From Aphanomyces cochlioides (taxonomy: Eukaryota > Oomycota > Saprolegniomycetes > Saprolegniales > Verrucalvaceae), in NCBI GenBank assembly GCA_019828595.1, contig JAHQRK010000019.1, positions 310,001-374,000 on the forward strand: 64,000 nt of DNA. Direction: 5' to 3'. Below the pieces are notes generated by a model. The model had not been told where the DNA came from. It was given only the letters and a program-made list of their open reading frames with translations, and searched no databases. Made by a program: the position numbers and the translations under genes. The first letter of the stretch is position 1. Each line of letters starts with the position of its first letter. Positions 1 to 13,100 of the stretch are shown one piece after another.

Positions 1-15
1 ATGCATGTGAATTCT

Positions 16-3000
16 CTACTGACTGCTTGACAAAGCACTGCGGCAGCGGTACGAGCAGTAGCAGAAGCCACCAACAAACACAAAGATCAAAACGCCAAAG
101 ATAATCCAGCCAAACGGATGTGGCAGCATGTTGATCAAAGTCTACACAAACCAAAAAGTTAATAAGAGAGTTGACACAGAAGTACAGACCAAAAGAACAT
201 TGACGAGCGGACCAGCAAATACGAGGAATGCAACGATGAGAGCGCAGTAAACAAAACTGGCACAAGCACCAAACGCCTTGGGGCCAATGAGGGATTCAAG
301 CAACGCAAACGGGTTGAACAACGCCCTAGTTCGTGCAACACGTCAGATCATTCCCGTCAGAGCAACGTACGTCAAATGCAAACGATCTGCTGGTTCCGCC
401 AGTGTTGGGAAAGCATTGGGCTCACTACGACCCATGCCAGCGGCGCGGACTTCTGCATGCGCCTTTGGCATGATTTCAATTGCCATGAGCAACTTGCCCG
501 CTTCGACACGAGTCTTTGTGTGGGGATCAATGGTCGTGCAAGTAAGCCACTGAGCATCTTCAGGATCGTCGCCCATACCAATGCGTGACTTCAATGCTTT
601 GATCATCATATTGGCGCTTTCTTTCTTGTCGTCCTTCTTGGGCTTGCGTTTGTTCTGGGACGCCGTCGAGGTCGAGCGCGTCAAGAGCGCAGAGCTTTCA
701 CCAGCTTCCAAATCGATGTCGTCTGCATTTTTACCACTGGCAGCTTGATTGAGCTGCGCGTTGGTTGGGGTCTTCACTTTGGACTTGACGGGCTTTTGTT
801 TGGCGTAGACATTCACAAGTTGCTTTGTCTTGTACGCCTGTTTAAGAGGCTCCGACAAATTGACAATCGTGTCACTCAAGCAGTCGTCGAAGAGCATGTC
901 TTTATCCCACAATTGGACGTGCAAGTGGCCTTTATCAAGCTCGTTCTGGGGATCAATTGGTAATGAAATATCAAATTTCATGCGCCAGTTGAAAGAAGCT
1001 TTGCCGTTCTTGGCACGCCAATGAATGTCAGTATACTGAGCACGTTCAGCGTACGATTGCATCCAGCACTTGACGAACAAGTCGCTCATTTCCGAGAATT
1101 CATCACCAGGCACGACATCTTTGGCCTTGTAGATCACGATGCGGACTTCGAATTGCTCAATTGGCGGAAGCGAGATATCAACTGGATGTGACATCGATGC
1201 CTCGGTGGGCGTCAAAATATCAAGCCACAAGCGCAATGATCCTTGCGTCACAACACTAGCTGGTGTGTACCTAGAGCAAAGTGATCAAACTTTTCATGAA
1301 AGCAACGTACAATTGACGGGTCTCAACTGGGCGGAACGTTCCTTCCGACAAATTCCCCATGGTGCGCCAGCGGTCATCGAACCAACGATCTTCCAAATCA
1401 ATTGTCGTCGCACCGATGAAATCATCACCAGCGTCTGCCGAGAGGGCAAACAGGTCGTAATCGTAGCATTCAATGGACAACGCCTGGGGGAAAATGCATG
1501 AGGTCCATCCAACATTCAAGAAAGCAGTACCGATGCACCAGGTAGATTGGCCTTGAACTCATACACGTTGTGGAATTTCGGGTTTAAAGTCGCTTCGATG
1601 TACTTGTCGCGATCGTTGAAAATCGTGTGATTGCCCAGCTTGAGTCGCAAATAAGGATCCGACTTGCCGTTTTGATCCTTAGCTTGGAGTGAAAAGGCGT
1701 CCAAGACGTACAACTACAAGTTGACAATTTGAAACCAGTTTTAAGTTGGATGGCCTAACTCGAATGACGTAGGGCTGAGGATTGAGCAGTTCCTTGAGAT
1801 CGAAGAGCGGAGGCTCGTCACGACTGTTGATCACGCGAATAAGACCCTTGAACTTGCCAACAGGTCGATAAGTTGACTCAGCTCCACCAAATTTTTGGCC
1901 TCGGTAGACGAAATACACTTCAAACGGAGTGGTTTGCAATTTCTCTTCAACGGATACGGTCATGATATTGCGATTGCGGAGATATGGAGGGGTCTCATCG
2001 TCTTCAGGGCCAAGTTCAGGAACGGCATTGTCATTCTTCATCGAGAGCGGCAAACCTTTGCCGTCATCGCCACCAGACTTGGGGGTAACAGGGCCGTCCA
2101 CATGGGGATTGCCTGTGGTGAACTTGGTCATCTCACCTACGGATATAAGAGTCTAGACTAGACAAGGAAACACTACCAGGAGCAACATAGTCGGGGTTGG
2201 GCAGGCCATTCGAAAATTGCAATTTTGTCGACAAGTCAATCGAAGTTGAGCCAAGAAGCGGTTTATGGAAACCACCGAGAAGCGTGTCGTACACACCCAA
2301 ATTCAATCGAGGCGCAAATTGAGCGTCGTCAGGCAATTGCAATGGAATAATGATGCGTTCGAGAAAATTTGGGTTATTTGGACTTGGTTTCGAGCTTCCT
2401 GTGGTCTTCTTTGGGCGGTTCGTTGAGCTCACTTCACCGATATCAAACTAAGCATGCAAACGTTTGTTGATTGAATAAACGTCGGAGTTTACCTGAAGAT
2501 AAGGCATGTGGAGAGGCATAAAGCCGATCGGGCTCAAATCACGCACACCCAAACAAACGATTTCCAAGAACTTTTCTTGCATCTTAGGCTTGATGGATGC
2601 TGGAGGCTCGATCACTTGATCTGGAAAGTCTTTCGCGACCAGCATGCACGAAATGAGCAATTCGCCGTCATCAAATCCTCCCCTGTCTTCTTCATAGCTC
2701 AATTTGTACCACTTGGGCTTAGGAACAGTGTAGCCAGCAATGTAGTCAGCGCTGGAAATGATATCGAGACCTAAGTTTGTCGCGATGAGTCAAGATTAAA
2801 TTTGGAGAACTTACTTTGAAGATGAATTGATACCCCACCGACAAAATCGTCCTTGTCCCAGCGATCCCAGTCAAAAACTTGAAAGCCGATTCGAGGTTGA
2901 TGAGCGCGTTCCTGTAATGAAGTTTACGCCTGTCTCAGTTGAACTCGGAATTACCGTAGGGACTTCAATGTCAAATACCAGAGTTTCGTAATACATGGGA

Positions 3001-6000
3001 TCTCTTGTCTTCATTTTCGTCGAGCTCTTCAAACCAACACCATTACATGTGATGGCAACGTAAGGATCGATCAATCCGTTGGCGTCTGCGGCTGGTAGTC
3101 CACGCCCTTGGAACAAATGTACCATTAACGCATAGCTTGCCGACGGACTCTTGTTGTTGGGCAAGTCTTTCCATGCAGCTTCAGTCATGCTGGCAGATTC
3201 TGCGGGTTCAAGCGCAAGACGCAAGAGAAGATTTCCAGTATATTGGTCATCGTGCAAGTTGTCAAGGACGTCGTCTTCCATCAAACTGACCCACTTGATC
3301 GGAGGCAATTCACCTGAAGTTGAAAATTAGCTAGCACTACATTGACGAACTCGATACCAGAGGTATTGACCAACGATGCAGCTTTGTAACGCGCAAAGCA
3401 AATATTGCTAGCCACAGGACCAACAGCACCTGTCACAAGGTAGACAAAGATGTCGGGGGCTTGACTCAAATCACTCGGCAAAATCTTTTCCACTTCCATG
3501 TATTGGTTCCAGTGGCACATGCCTTTGTTGTTCTCCACGCGTGTTGTCCATAGAGTCGTGGTACCACAGCACACACGAACGCTCATTTTGGAATTTTTCC
3601 CGAAGTTGAGTTTGCTCGCAAAGGCAGGAATTTCTGAGCCCGTCAGAATAAATGCACGCAACACAAACCTACAATCAACCGCTTAGTCCATAAGACGGAT
3701 GCTATTTTACTTTTGAGTAGGTGGCACTGGCATCGTGGAGAGCAAATTGCGGGTGTGGGGAATTTCCAACGTGTTCTTCACGTTGGACTCGACTCGGAGA
3801 GACATCAAAACACGACCACGGAATGTGGATGCCGTGTCAGGATGCATGTTCATATCATCTTTCGACTTTTGGTTGAACTGAAGAAGGCGAGAGTCTTCAG
3901 GGGCGCCGTATAAGTTGCTCCAAATGTGCTTGAAGAGCCTAGAATTTTGTCAAGTACAAGATCAAAAAGCGAAGCTTACGATGGATGATCCTTGACTTGG
4001 TTGAAGTAATAGTGCTTGCAAAAGGAGACCAACTTGTCTTCAGTGGCGCGGTCCCAATCCCAGACACTGATTTTGATCAAATTCGACATGCATGGCAGCA
4101 AGACCGGAAACCACAATTCCTATTTTCCAGTGTTAATTGCTTAGAATATTCAAAGTGCTTTACCTGTTGGAATTCGACATCACTTCCTTTTGTTGACACT
4201 GTTCTTGTTGTCAATGGCTTTTCGCCTGCAAATTGAACCTTGACGTATGCGTCGATACCGCCCTGGTTGATCATACCTAAACAAAATTAGCGCAAAATTA
4301 AAGTATTAAGCGTACTTTTGTCCATATTGGGAAGGCCTTCTGCGCGATGGACGGTCACAACCAAGAAGTACAAAGATTGAGAAAGACGAGGGGGCATGAG
4401 AACCATTTCATTTTCTTGTTGGATGTCCTAAGATAAGGTGTGTGAAGGTTCGATCAAAGCCGGAGTTTCTACCTTGTCGTCGTGGATTAGAATCTTATCT
4501 CCAGGTCCCAAGACTGCGACTGAAAGCCTACAACAGAGTCAGCTGCAGAATTTATTTCACAGCATACAAGAGGTAGCCTTGAACGCCTTGTTCACTGTCA
4601 CCGGCGCTCTTAACGAGGGCCACCCATTGACGATACATTTCGTGATTCTTTTGGTAGTAAATGTATGGCACATCAATGCGGAAAAAGCCAATTTTGTCTG
4701 CGGTACCAAATGGACCATCGGCATCCTTCACGGTCACTTCAATAGATGCGCTTTCAACGTCGTCTTTGTCGAGATTTTTGAAGTTGAAAAACATGAGATG
4801 GTCAAAGACGCAGCTCAGTTGGTTGGGTTTCACGGATGTGTGTTGCGTCTCACCCATGCATTCAACAAAGACGACTGGATCCGCCGAACCATTAGCGTCC
4901 TGTGGAACCAAATCACGCACTTCAATGATGCGAACTTGGATTTGGTAGTCACCACTCTTGAAATCAACTTGTTGCAATTCTTCCATCATCTTTTTTTGTT
5001 CGGCTTCTCGCTTGGCACGCTCTTCATCGGTTTCTTTGACATTTTCCGGCGTCTACATGGCAATCATTATTATGAACAATAACTGTGATGATTACATCCT
5101 CCACAGTGCCATTAGCACCAGACTCGCCCCCGTCACCAGCATCATATACTTCAGAATCAGTTTCGCCTTGCGCCAAGCGGTCAACAGTGTAGTCAAGCGT
5201 GCAAGGCTCAATCGCGATATGGAGCTGACCAAATCCCAATTCTGTTGGTTCTTCCTCGTCCAAATCTACACGACAATGATCTCGGATGATGGTTGCATCC
5301 CTACTAGCTCGTGTCGGATTCTTCGAATCTGGTCCCAAGCTCAGCCACAAGTCTTTCTTGACGCCGCCAAATTTTTGGATCCATTCGCGCACGTCGATGG
5401 CCAAGAGGCCCATGACATCCGAGCCAAAAATGTCTTGGTCTTCGCAGCGGAGTTTAAGCACCGTGTTGGCATATTTCGTTAATGGGTCGATTGCAAAGAA
5501 AAACTTTTGACGCCACTTTGGGGACAAATTTCTTTTGATGACCTGAAGATTGAGGTAAACATACAGCTCATGGATTGTCGTATTCTTACATTGGTCTTCA
5601 AAGTCTTTCCAGAGTCACCAATGCTCAACACAACAAAAGGATCGCTCGAAAGGACGCCACCGTTGTTGTCCATGGCCTTTAGGCCTTTACCTTCCAAAAT
5701 ACTCACTGCAAGCACATTAAATGTCCAAGCTGAAGTGGATGATGGAGCAGGTGAAGGCTCTGTGCCATCTGCAGCTCCACTTCCATCGGTGCCATCTCCT
5801 TCAACAGTGGCTTCAGCAGTTGGAGGAGCAGCCTCAACAGCACCAACACCTTGGGTTGGATCTACGTAGATTTCCACGACGAGATCACCCGTGGCCGCCT
5901 AGCACAATCATAATTCCTTGGAGAGCCGATTGTTTCGTACCTTCTTCATGGACGCATGTGTTTCGAGAGGAAGCGTGAGTTTGTTCTACACAAGTTGGTG

Positions 6001-6389
6001 CAATTTGCATATTGTTGAGGATTATGTACCCATTGTCCATGGGTCAAAGAATCAAGTTGCACGGTGACTTCCCCAAGGTCTTCCGCTGGGCCGAGCGTGT
6101 TGTGATCCTTGACTCGGAAATGGAGTGCCGTGGTCGTCAAGTCCAAAAGGCATGCTTCGCCAAAGCGGAATTCTTCATGCCATTGTGGGTTCGTTGACCT
6201 TTTCACCTCCTTTGTCTTGCATGTTTCCGTGCCACAAGTCAATCGCACGTCTACATCCAATTCATAAGATTCCTTTCATGGACTTCCTGGCATTGTACAT
6301 GGATCAGAGGACGGTCCACCACCGAGAAGATTGCTATCCACGGCCAGGAGCTTGTTTGCCGCGACGACTTTGACACGCAACAAAGGCAT
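16..6389 (-). CDS. Ferlin-like multi-C2-domain, tail-anchored membrane protein
   Basis: Spliced gene of many exons, encoding roughly 1.7-1.8 thousand residues. I start at the ATG at 6389-6387. It opens a C2 domain that continues, after a 48-nt GT-AG intron (6251-6298), into SDPYVRLTCG and the C2-typical TNPQWHEEF. Seven or eight C2-like modules follow, at about 5.9-5.3 kb, 5.0-4.55 kb, 4.27-3.9 kb, 3.2-2.9 kb, 2.6-2.1 kb, 1.7-1.3 kb and 1.2-0.8 kb. Several keep the calcium-loop D-x-D/SDP pattern, for example NGKSDPYLRLKLG near 1.65 kb. A disordered, charged stretch comes next, then a ferlin-like C-terminus (LFNPFALLESLIGPK) and hydrophobic segments, the last being FGWIIFGVLIFVFVGG near 100 nt. 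The stop is TAG at 16-18. Ferlins act in calcium-dependent vesicle fusion at membranes, so that role is inferred from family. Exact introns and C2 count are not verified. Confidence 0.85.
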
Positions 6390-7117
6390 CTTCGCCCTCT
6401 CCTGCTCAAGCTGAAATGGCGTTCGTATCCAAACTTTGACTTGCGCCGTCTGTCTACGACGAGCACGTCAATGTAATTCAATAAATTATAATTTATAATT
6501 CAAATGAAAATTAAAATGTTTGGTTTAAAATATCACTATTGGTCGTCTTCAATATACTAAGATGATAGAAAGTTGAGATATTTAATCTTGAAATTTATAT
6601 GGAATATCGACTTGCCCAATGTGGTACTTGAAGAAAAGTGGCACGGGAGTCCCTCAACCTCTCATTGACATGGCGACGTTAGTTGACTACCGTAGGGCAA
6701 GCTGGCCCAGCAGACAAGGTTTTCGAGGACTATAGGCACCCAGCAGCAGGTTGTTTCACCCATGTCGCTCGGTGCATGGATAATCGCTGAAAATGCTCAC
6801 CATGGGGAAAAGTTGCTGACGGATCAGGCTCAGGCTGATGATGTTCAAGTCGCTACCTTTGAAAAGCATCCCACACATCTTTCATGACGATGACTTTTCA
6901 ACGTGGTCTTCTTTTATTGATTCCGGCTCTGGGTCGCTCATAGGGGCGAAGCCATCACTTACAAAGTTGATTGTACCTCCTCAGACAATGAAGGGGCTGA
7001 TTACTTGTTGACTACGAAGAAGAGGCAGCGGAAGTGGTAATTACGAAGGCAGCATCACCATACGCAATGCGGGAGTAGTAACCGATAGACAAAGATTTAA
7101 ATCGTTGCATGTGTATC
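6390..7117. other. Intergenic region between ferlin-like gene and PEX5
   Basis: AT-rich near 6480-6600, with no ORF or domain that I can support. It lies upstream of the ferlin-like gene and downstream of the PEX5 stop codon, so it should hold the ferlin-like promoter and the PEX5 3' end. No clear motif was picked out. Confidence 0.6.
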
Positions 7118-9172
7118 TTACAAGTCCACCAAGCGAAATTCGTTCCGAAATGCGGCAATATCTTTCATGTCGGTGAGTTTGACCAAGTCGAAGCGTTCCA
7201 TGCACGTAAATGCAATGCGGAGATAGCTCCAAATGTGGTCTGCTTGGTCATTTTGTTGGAGGGCTTGCAAGTAACAATGGGCGGCGTCTTCATATTGACC
7301 CAAGTTCGCGTGGGAAATGCCCAAGTTGAGCCAACCGCGGGCGTATTTTGGCTTGATTTCAAGGGCTCTATAGCATGGATACGTCAGACCAACTCTCTTG
7401 GTACCCAAAGCTCACCGATGATAAGTGGGTATAGCTTCGTTTGAGCGTGACGAATTGGCCAACGTTGCTCCTAATTTATTCCACAACGAGTATTCGTCAG
7501 GGCGAGCACTAGCCGCCGATCTAAAACATCGGACAGCGGCGTCATAGTCCTTTGACACGTTGTAGAGCACTCCCAGCACCACCTACGCTGCATGTTTGGC
7601 ATTGCTTTCGGATTGGAAGACGCTACCTGTACGTCGCTGTCTTGAGGGTCGTATGCCTGTGCTTGAAGCATGAGTTGCATTACTTCGTCCATGAGACTGC
7701 CGTCGCCGTAAGCATCGTCCAGCTGGACTTGGAGTCCATGGAACTTGGGGTTATGTTGAACCCAAGCTTGAAGGGTCTTGAGTGCGCCATGGGACTTGAG
7801 TTCGTTCACATTGCTCACGCCGAGAGCCAAGAGCGCATCCAAATTGTAAGGATCTTCTTCAACAGCGCTGGAGAATGAAGATTTGAGTCCATCGAGGGAA
7901 AAGGTCAGCGTACCGATTGAGACAGACGATGGCTAATTTATCTTGATCGTTTTCAGCATGGCATTCGCCGAGCATACGCCATGCCTCGCTGTGGTCTGGA
8001 GTTTCTTGAAGCGCAGCTTCGAAGGCAAGAATCGCTTGCTTCAAGTTGCCTTCACGGAAGAGAGAACATCCCTGAAGACATAAGTCCATGAAGAAAGCTC
8101 ATTAAAAGGAAGACATACCAGCTCGAAGGAGTTCGTGTCGGCCATGTATGGATTTTCCGACGCAAAATCGTATGAGAGATCAACTGTAGTGCTCTCCTGG
8201 TTCCATGTGTCTTGAAAAGGATCCACTAGCTGTCCTTCTTGCATGGCTTTCTCCCAGATCTCTTCCTACGGCGCAATTAGCATGACGAGATGGATATTAT
8301 CGACTCACCAGAGCTTTCGTGTCGAGTCCAGCACCCAAGTTGAGATCCTTCTCCAATAAATCGGCCAAATGATCCTCTTCTGACGTGTGATGGATCACTG
8401 TATTCTCCGCGTCGTTCAATTCTGCTTTGCCTGATCCAACTTTGTCCATGAATTTGAGGAATTCACTGTTTTGGAAGCGTTCGTCTGAGCTTTGACGCAT
8501 TGTGTCAGCAACTTCACGCGAAATGCGTTGCGTATCGGACGATGACGCTGGTTCAACTTGCTGCACGACTGAAGACTCTACTTGTTGTTGCTCGTATACC
8601 ATGGGCTGTTGTGTAAGCATGGGAGGGGGCTGCATCATTTGCATTCCTGGAGGATGATACATGCTCTACGCAACAAATTAAGCCAACCACCATGAAGGTT
8701 CTTGCCACACCTGCATATATGGCGGGGGATATTGCTGCATTGGAACAAACGATCGATTTTCCTGTAGCGACATGCGCTGTTGTACGTCATGAATCGGTGC
8801 TGGGGCGGCCACGGCGCTTTGAAAAGCATGATCCATTTGTCGCTGCATGTTGTCTCGTGAGATATATTGCTGTTGCCAGGCATGATTCATATCCACTTGA
8901 GGAGGTGGCGGCATATTCATCATCCGTGGATCAGGGTGCATTTGGAGCGGATGGAATGGTTGATCTTGCATGTGCTGTGCTTCTTGCATCGCTTGGTGGA
9001 GGTCATGTTCCATGTATTGTCCTTGCGGCATCGGTCCAGGCGCTTGCGTCGCTGGTCTTCCCATGGGACCCACTCGAAGAACTCCATCAAGTGCCTGTGA
9101 GAGTGGATTTCTCGCCGCCACGGTACCATCAGCAGCACATCCGCCTTGCGCGAGCTTCCCCAGGAGGTCCAT
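7118..9172 (-). CDS. PEX5: Peroxisomal targeting signal 1 receptor PEX5
   Basis: Cytosolic/peroxisomal shuttling receptor that binds C-terminal PTS1 tripeptides through its TPR domain and delivers matrix enzymes to the peroxisome. Start chosen at ATG 9172 ([16 protein letters not shown]). The early cysteine followed by NPLSQALDG resembles the PEX5 N-terminus, where a conserved cysteine is monoubiquitinated for recycling. An in-frame ATG at 9274 is the alternative. The middle is disordered and Q/P/M-rich with aromatic motifs such as WQQQY and EEIWEKAM. TPRs run from [19 protein letters not shown] to the end, including the PEX5-like [13 protein letters not shown] and [16 protein letters not shown]. 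Introns of about 45 nt are visible, for example near 8650-8700, 8265-8310 and 8070-8120. The stop is TAA at 7120-7118. Confidence 0.93.
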
Positions 9173-10175
9173 CTTCTCAATTCCTGATTTTGATAATCCA
9201 CCGAATGTTGATGTAAGACCGACAAAGTACGTACATTCGAGTAAGTTCGAACATTGGTACCTAACCGAGTTCATTTTCGTAATATATGCAAATTTTTCTA
9301 CCTACATTCGGCCAGGCAGTCGGCCATCCGCCGTGTGGTATCAGGTGGTCAGACTCTCCCTGTTTGATGCTTTGTGCCGTGGCAGAAGGCGCCTCGGATC
9401 GACTTGAAACGCGTCAAAGCTTGCTGACTGAGCTCTCAAATATATCCTTGGAGCTCATTTGCTAAGAGACTTCGCTACCTAGGCTCGGCATGTTGTCAAC
9501 GGGAAGGTTTGAGCGCTTTCTTTACCGAGACGCGCTGTCCAACGTGAGGCGATGACCTTTTCCACATAGGATTCACTGCAAGGAAGGCAGATCTTGACGA
9601 ATGTCCATCCTTGCCAAACTGCCTGAGCTCGAGATGGCCCTTCAATGGTCTCGATTTGAAAGCTGTCAGTTGTCTTTACGTGATACATCTCATGAGCAGG
9701 ACATGCTGGGGAGAGAGCCTCGACCTTGCTTGTATCTTGAACAGCCGTGCGTGCTGCTCTTGTGTAGCGCGGCCAGGCTGTCGAATCCTACAACGTCGCT
9801 CACATCCTTCTCAACATGGTCCAATGAGGGGCAAATATTTCACACAAGCTTATCTAAGCTGAATTGCTAGATATCGCCAAGGACAGCAAACCCTCTCGCT
9901 GCCCATGATGTTGCTGTCGTGGAATGCTTCTTGCGAATTCTGTGATGACTTCCCCATGGATGCAAGTTGAATTTTGTTCCATGGGTCCCACCGCGTTCCG
10001 GGGTTTGCAGGGAGAGAAGTCGATAGACTGAAATTCTATGTAAGCATTTCAATTGCATATATTTTGCGTACTTTTATCTTGCATGTAACTGAAACCCGTG
10101 TCAGTTACTGCGGTTTCATCTTGACAGTGCGGACTTGCTATTGCCATCATCGTGGTGCTTGGTCCATGACGGGCG
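9173..10175. other. Divergent intergenic region (PEX5 / WW-ankyrin gene)
   Basis: About 1 kb lying between two divergently transcribed genes, so it must carry both promoters. Apart from the doubtful minus-strand ORF listed separately, no domain, repeat or RNA gene was seen. Confidence 0.5.
9479..9688 (-). CDS. Possible small gene or exon, unrecognised
   Basis: A 69-residue minus-strand reading frame starts at ATG 9688 and ends at TAG 9479. The same frame is open upstream to about 9790, where a gtag that could be a splice acceptor occurs. The sequence has two close cysteines (ICLPCSES) and several tryptophans, which is unlike random shadow ORFs, but I recognise no family. It sits between PEX5 and the WW/ankyrin gene in about 1 kb of otherwise non-coding DNA. 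It may be the last exon of a small gene or chance. Confidence 0.25.
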   Translation of the reverse strand: MYHVKTTDSFQIETIEGPSRAQAVWQGWTFVKICLPCSESYVEKVIASRWTARLGKESAQTFPLTTCRA

Positions 10176-13100
10176 ATGCCGTTCCCGCTCTTTCAACGCA
10201 GTAAGAGCAGAGCCAAGCAGAAGAAAGAGGATGACAAGGATGCCAAGAAGAAACAAACTTTTGAAAGCGACGAGAAGTCCAAGTTCATAAGTGACGACGA
10301 CAGCGAATTGAATGCAATTGCACAGGAGACATCACACTTGCTTGAACGTATTACAGCAGTCTCTCCGTCGCGAAAGAGGCCTCGAAAAGTCGTCGGACGC
10401 GTGACGATTGAAGTCCTCGACTCGTTTCCACCGTCAGCACGTCCTGATGAGCACGAGCGTGCACCAACGGTGACACAGGAAAAGGTAGTGGAGATTCCAT
10501 CGCTCACACCTCTCTCGACTGGCGATGCATTTGGCTTTGAGGAAGAGGAGAATCGCGTTCGTCAATCCACGGATATCTTTGTTCCATCGACTATTCCAGA
10601 GAAGAAAGCCGTCGAGGTGCAAAAGCAAATCCTCGACGATGAAAAAGAACGACTTCGACGACAAACAATGCAGCCCCCCTTGCCCCTTCCAGCCCCTGAA
10701 GTCGACGAGGTTCTTAGCTCCTTTGGCATCGTCTTACCCGACCTTCTAGCCCTCGATACGCACAGCAGACAATGCAAACAGAGCTGCCATACGAGTACAA
10801 CCATTTATCTTTGAGTTCATGCGAAATTAAACTTTGTAGATACAAGCAGTAGCTCGAGGGCATATAGTCCGGCGGCAAAGCGAGCTATACTCGGCGCAAA
10901 AACTTCCACCAGCCAAGGTAGGCGCTAGAGCAGCGCTGGTCATTGACCCTCTGCTTGCTCTAGGACCCCGACGAGCCCGTGTGGCGTGAAATCACCGACC
11001 CCGAGAGAGGAGAAACGTGGTATTACAACACACAGACTGGGCAAAGTCAATGGGAACCGCCACTGACTTCATTACCATCTATCTCTAAACCTGCAGCTAA
11101 ACATGTTATGTCGCCAAGCTCAACCAACAACCAATGCTCCTTGCCGCCCTTGTCTCCCACGACTGAAGCCAAAACAAAGACAGAGACGATGGCCAAGTCG
11201 CCAACAAAGACGCCCCGTCAGACGTTGCCCACGATCATGAAAGATCCATTTCTACTTCAGGACTTGGACGAAGACAGCCCGAATGGACCTCAATCACAGT
11301 CCAAGAACTTAATATGCAGCCCCGCAAATGCCACGGAAGAAGAAATGGTTGACTGGATGGACGACGCGGCGCTGTTCCTTGCCGACGGCTCGAAGAATAG
11401 CAAATTGAGAGATACCATTCGCGATGCGCTCAAGATTTCCAAGTTTGACTCGGTGTCTGCGCTACTGACGTCGTCTATTTCGTTCAATGCGAAGCGGGCA
11501 AAGTACCGCCGGTCGTCGAGCAGTATGGCTTCATTGCCGTCGTCTTCTCCCGTCAGTCGAGAAGTCGTTTTAGGGAAGAAACCCGACACGTACATGGTCG
11601 CCGTTGTCGCTCGAGACACCGCCACAGCCAAGAAGAAGAAGAAACCACCAAAGTCGAGCCAGAGACTGCGCATTCGCGACGTGGCCGACGATGGTTTTAT
11701 CGCCAACGAAGATCCTCAAGTCGCTCAGACTTCACGGCAGAAATCCCCTACGAAACCCACGAGCAACATGCAATGCTTTGCGTGCTGGAGCGCCATCAAA
11801 GGCTGTCTCTGTGAAGAGCACCGTGATCCTTTTGACAATCGTCCCCGGCCAGCGTCCGAGAGCGCGCTCATGTGCTCCAACTGGGAAATCGATCAACTGC
11901 GGCGGAAGTACCGCGCGGAGGAAATCCAGGAAATCTTCATGAAGGCCAACAGCTCCCTCAGGTAGATAGATCTCATCGTCCAGCATATTCACGCGCTGAC
12001 GGCAGATACGACAAGCAGCGCAAGTCCTACAGCACTGTGATTGAACAACGCCATCCAATCTACCGCGTCGTCCAAGCCACTCTGACAGCGTTCAACAAAA
12101 CCATGCGCCGCAAACTACACACAAGATCGTGGTTCCGCTCCTTCTTGGAGCAGTTGCGGCTTGGACGCGTTCCCCACGCATCGCCGCCGTCCCTTTTAAA
12201 GCTGCGAGATACACTGCGCAATGGGAAATGGTGCGATTCGTACTCGGCGTCCGTCGTGCAGTTTCATCCAAAAGCCCCCGTGACATCCAAGAGCTTTAGT
12301 CCGATTCCAAGCGTCGAGACCATCGCGATCGATCCATCCGCTCCTGAACTTCGCAATTGGGTCTTGAAAACCGAGTGTCCTGTGCCCAAAGTCCTCTACC
12401 AGCCACGGAAATACGAACTACTCCCGCGGCGATGCATTCCAATGCCGCAGCCATCCTTCCTTGATCAAATACCGCTGCCAGTGCCGAATCGATTCATTGA
12501 CGGCGGGGAAAAGATCTCGTGGGTCGAGCGACTCTGTGCTCGCATGAGCCAAGCGTCCTTGTACCGCGCGGTGGCTCAAGTGAAAGCTTGCACGCCCCCC
12601 GTTGGGTTTGATAAACCTCGTCGGACGCGAGTCACTCCACCTTGTTGTGTTTTCTTTGCCAACTTTGGCCGAAAACCATCGCCTGGAAACCTCGCCATCG
12701 GTGGACTCATCGCCGAGCTGCTCATCTACATGGTCGTCACGACATTTGTTCCACCCCAGTTTGGCAACTTTACCGTCACGGACCGCCGCGCTATCTGTCC
12801 AAAGACGACGCCAGACCACTCGGCTCTTTATTTATGTCTTGAGATCGACCCGACAACTTTGAAATACGTCGTTCGGCCGCTCGAACATGCTCTCAACACG
12901 CGACGACCGCCCACGATCATGATTTGCATCCAAGGTACGACGATTTTCGAGAGCGCTGACGTCTCAACATTGATTTCTCTAGGCGAAGAGTACGAAATGT
13001 GCTTGAATCGCCCAGAGCAGACAAGCGAAGAGGCTTTTTTTGGATTCAGGACAGTCTTGGAATGGATTGGGCTTGACGTGCCTGCTGAAATCCGCGCGGT

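Noticed and set aside
4438..5082. 214-residue plus-strand open frame
   Set aside because: Antisense of ferlin-like C2 exons, no domain of its own.
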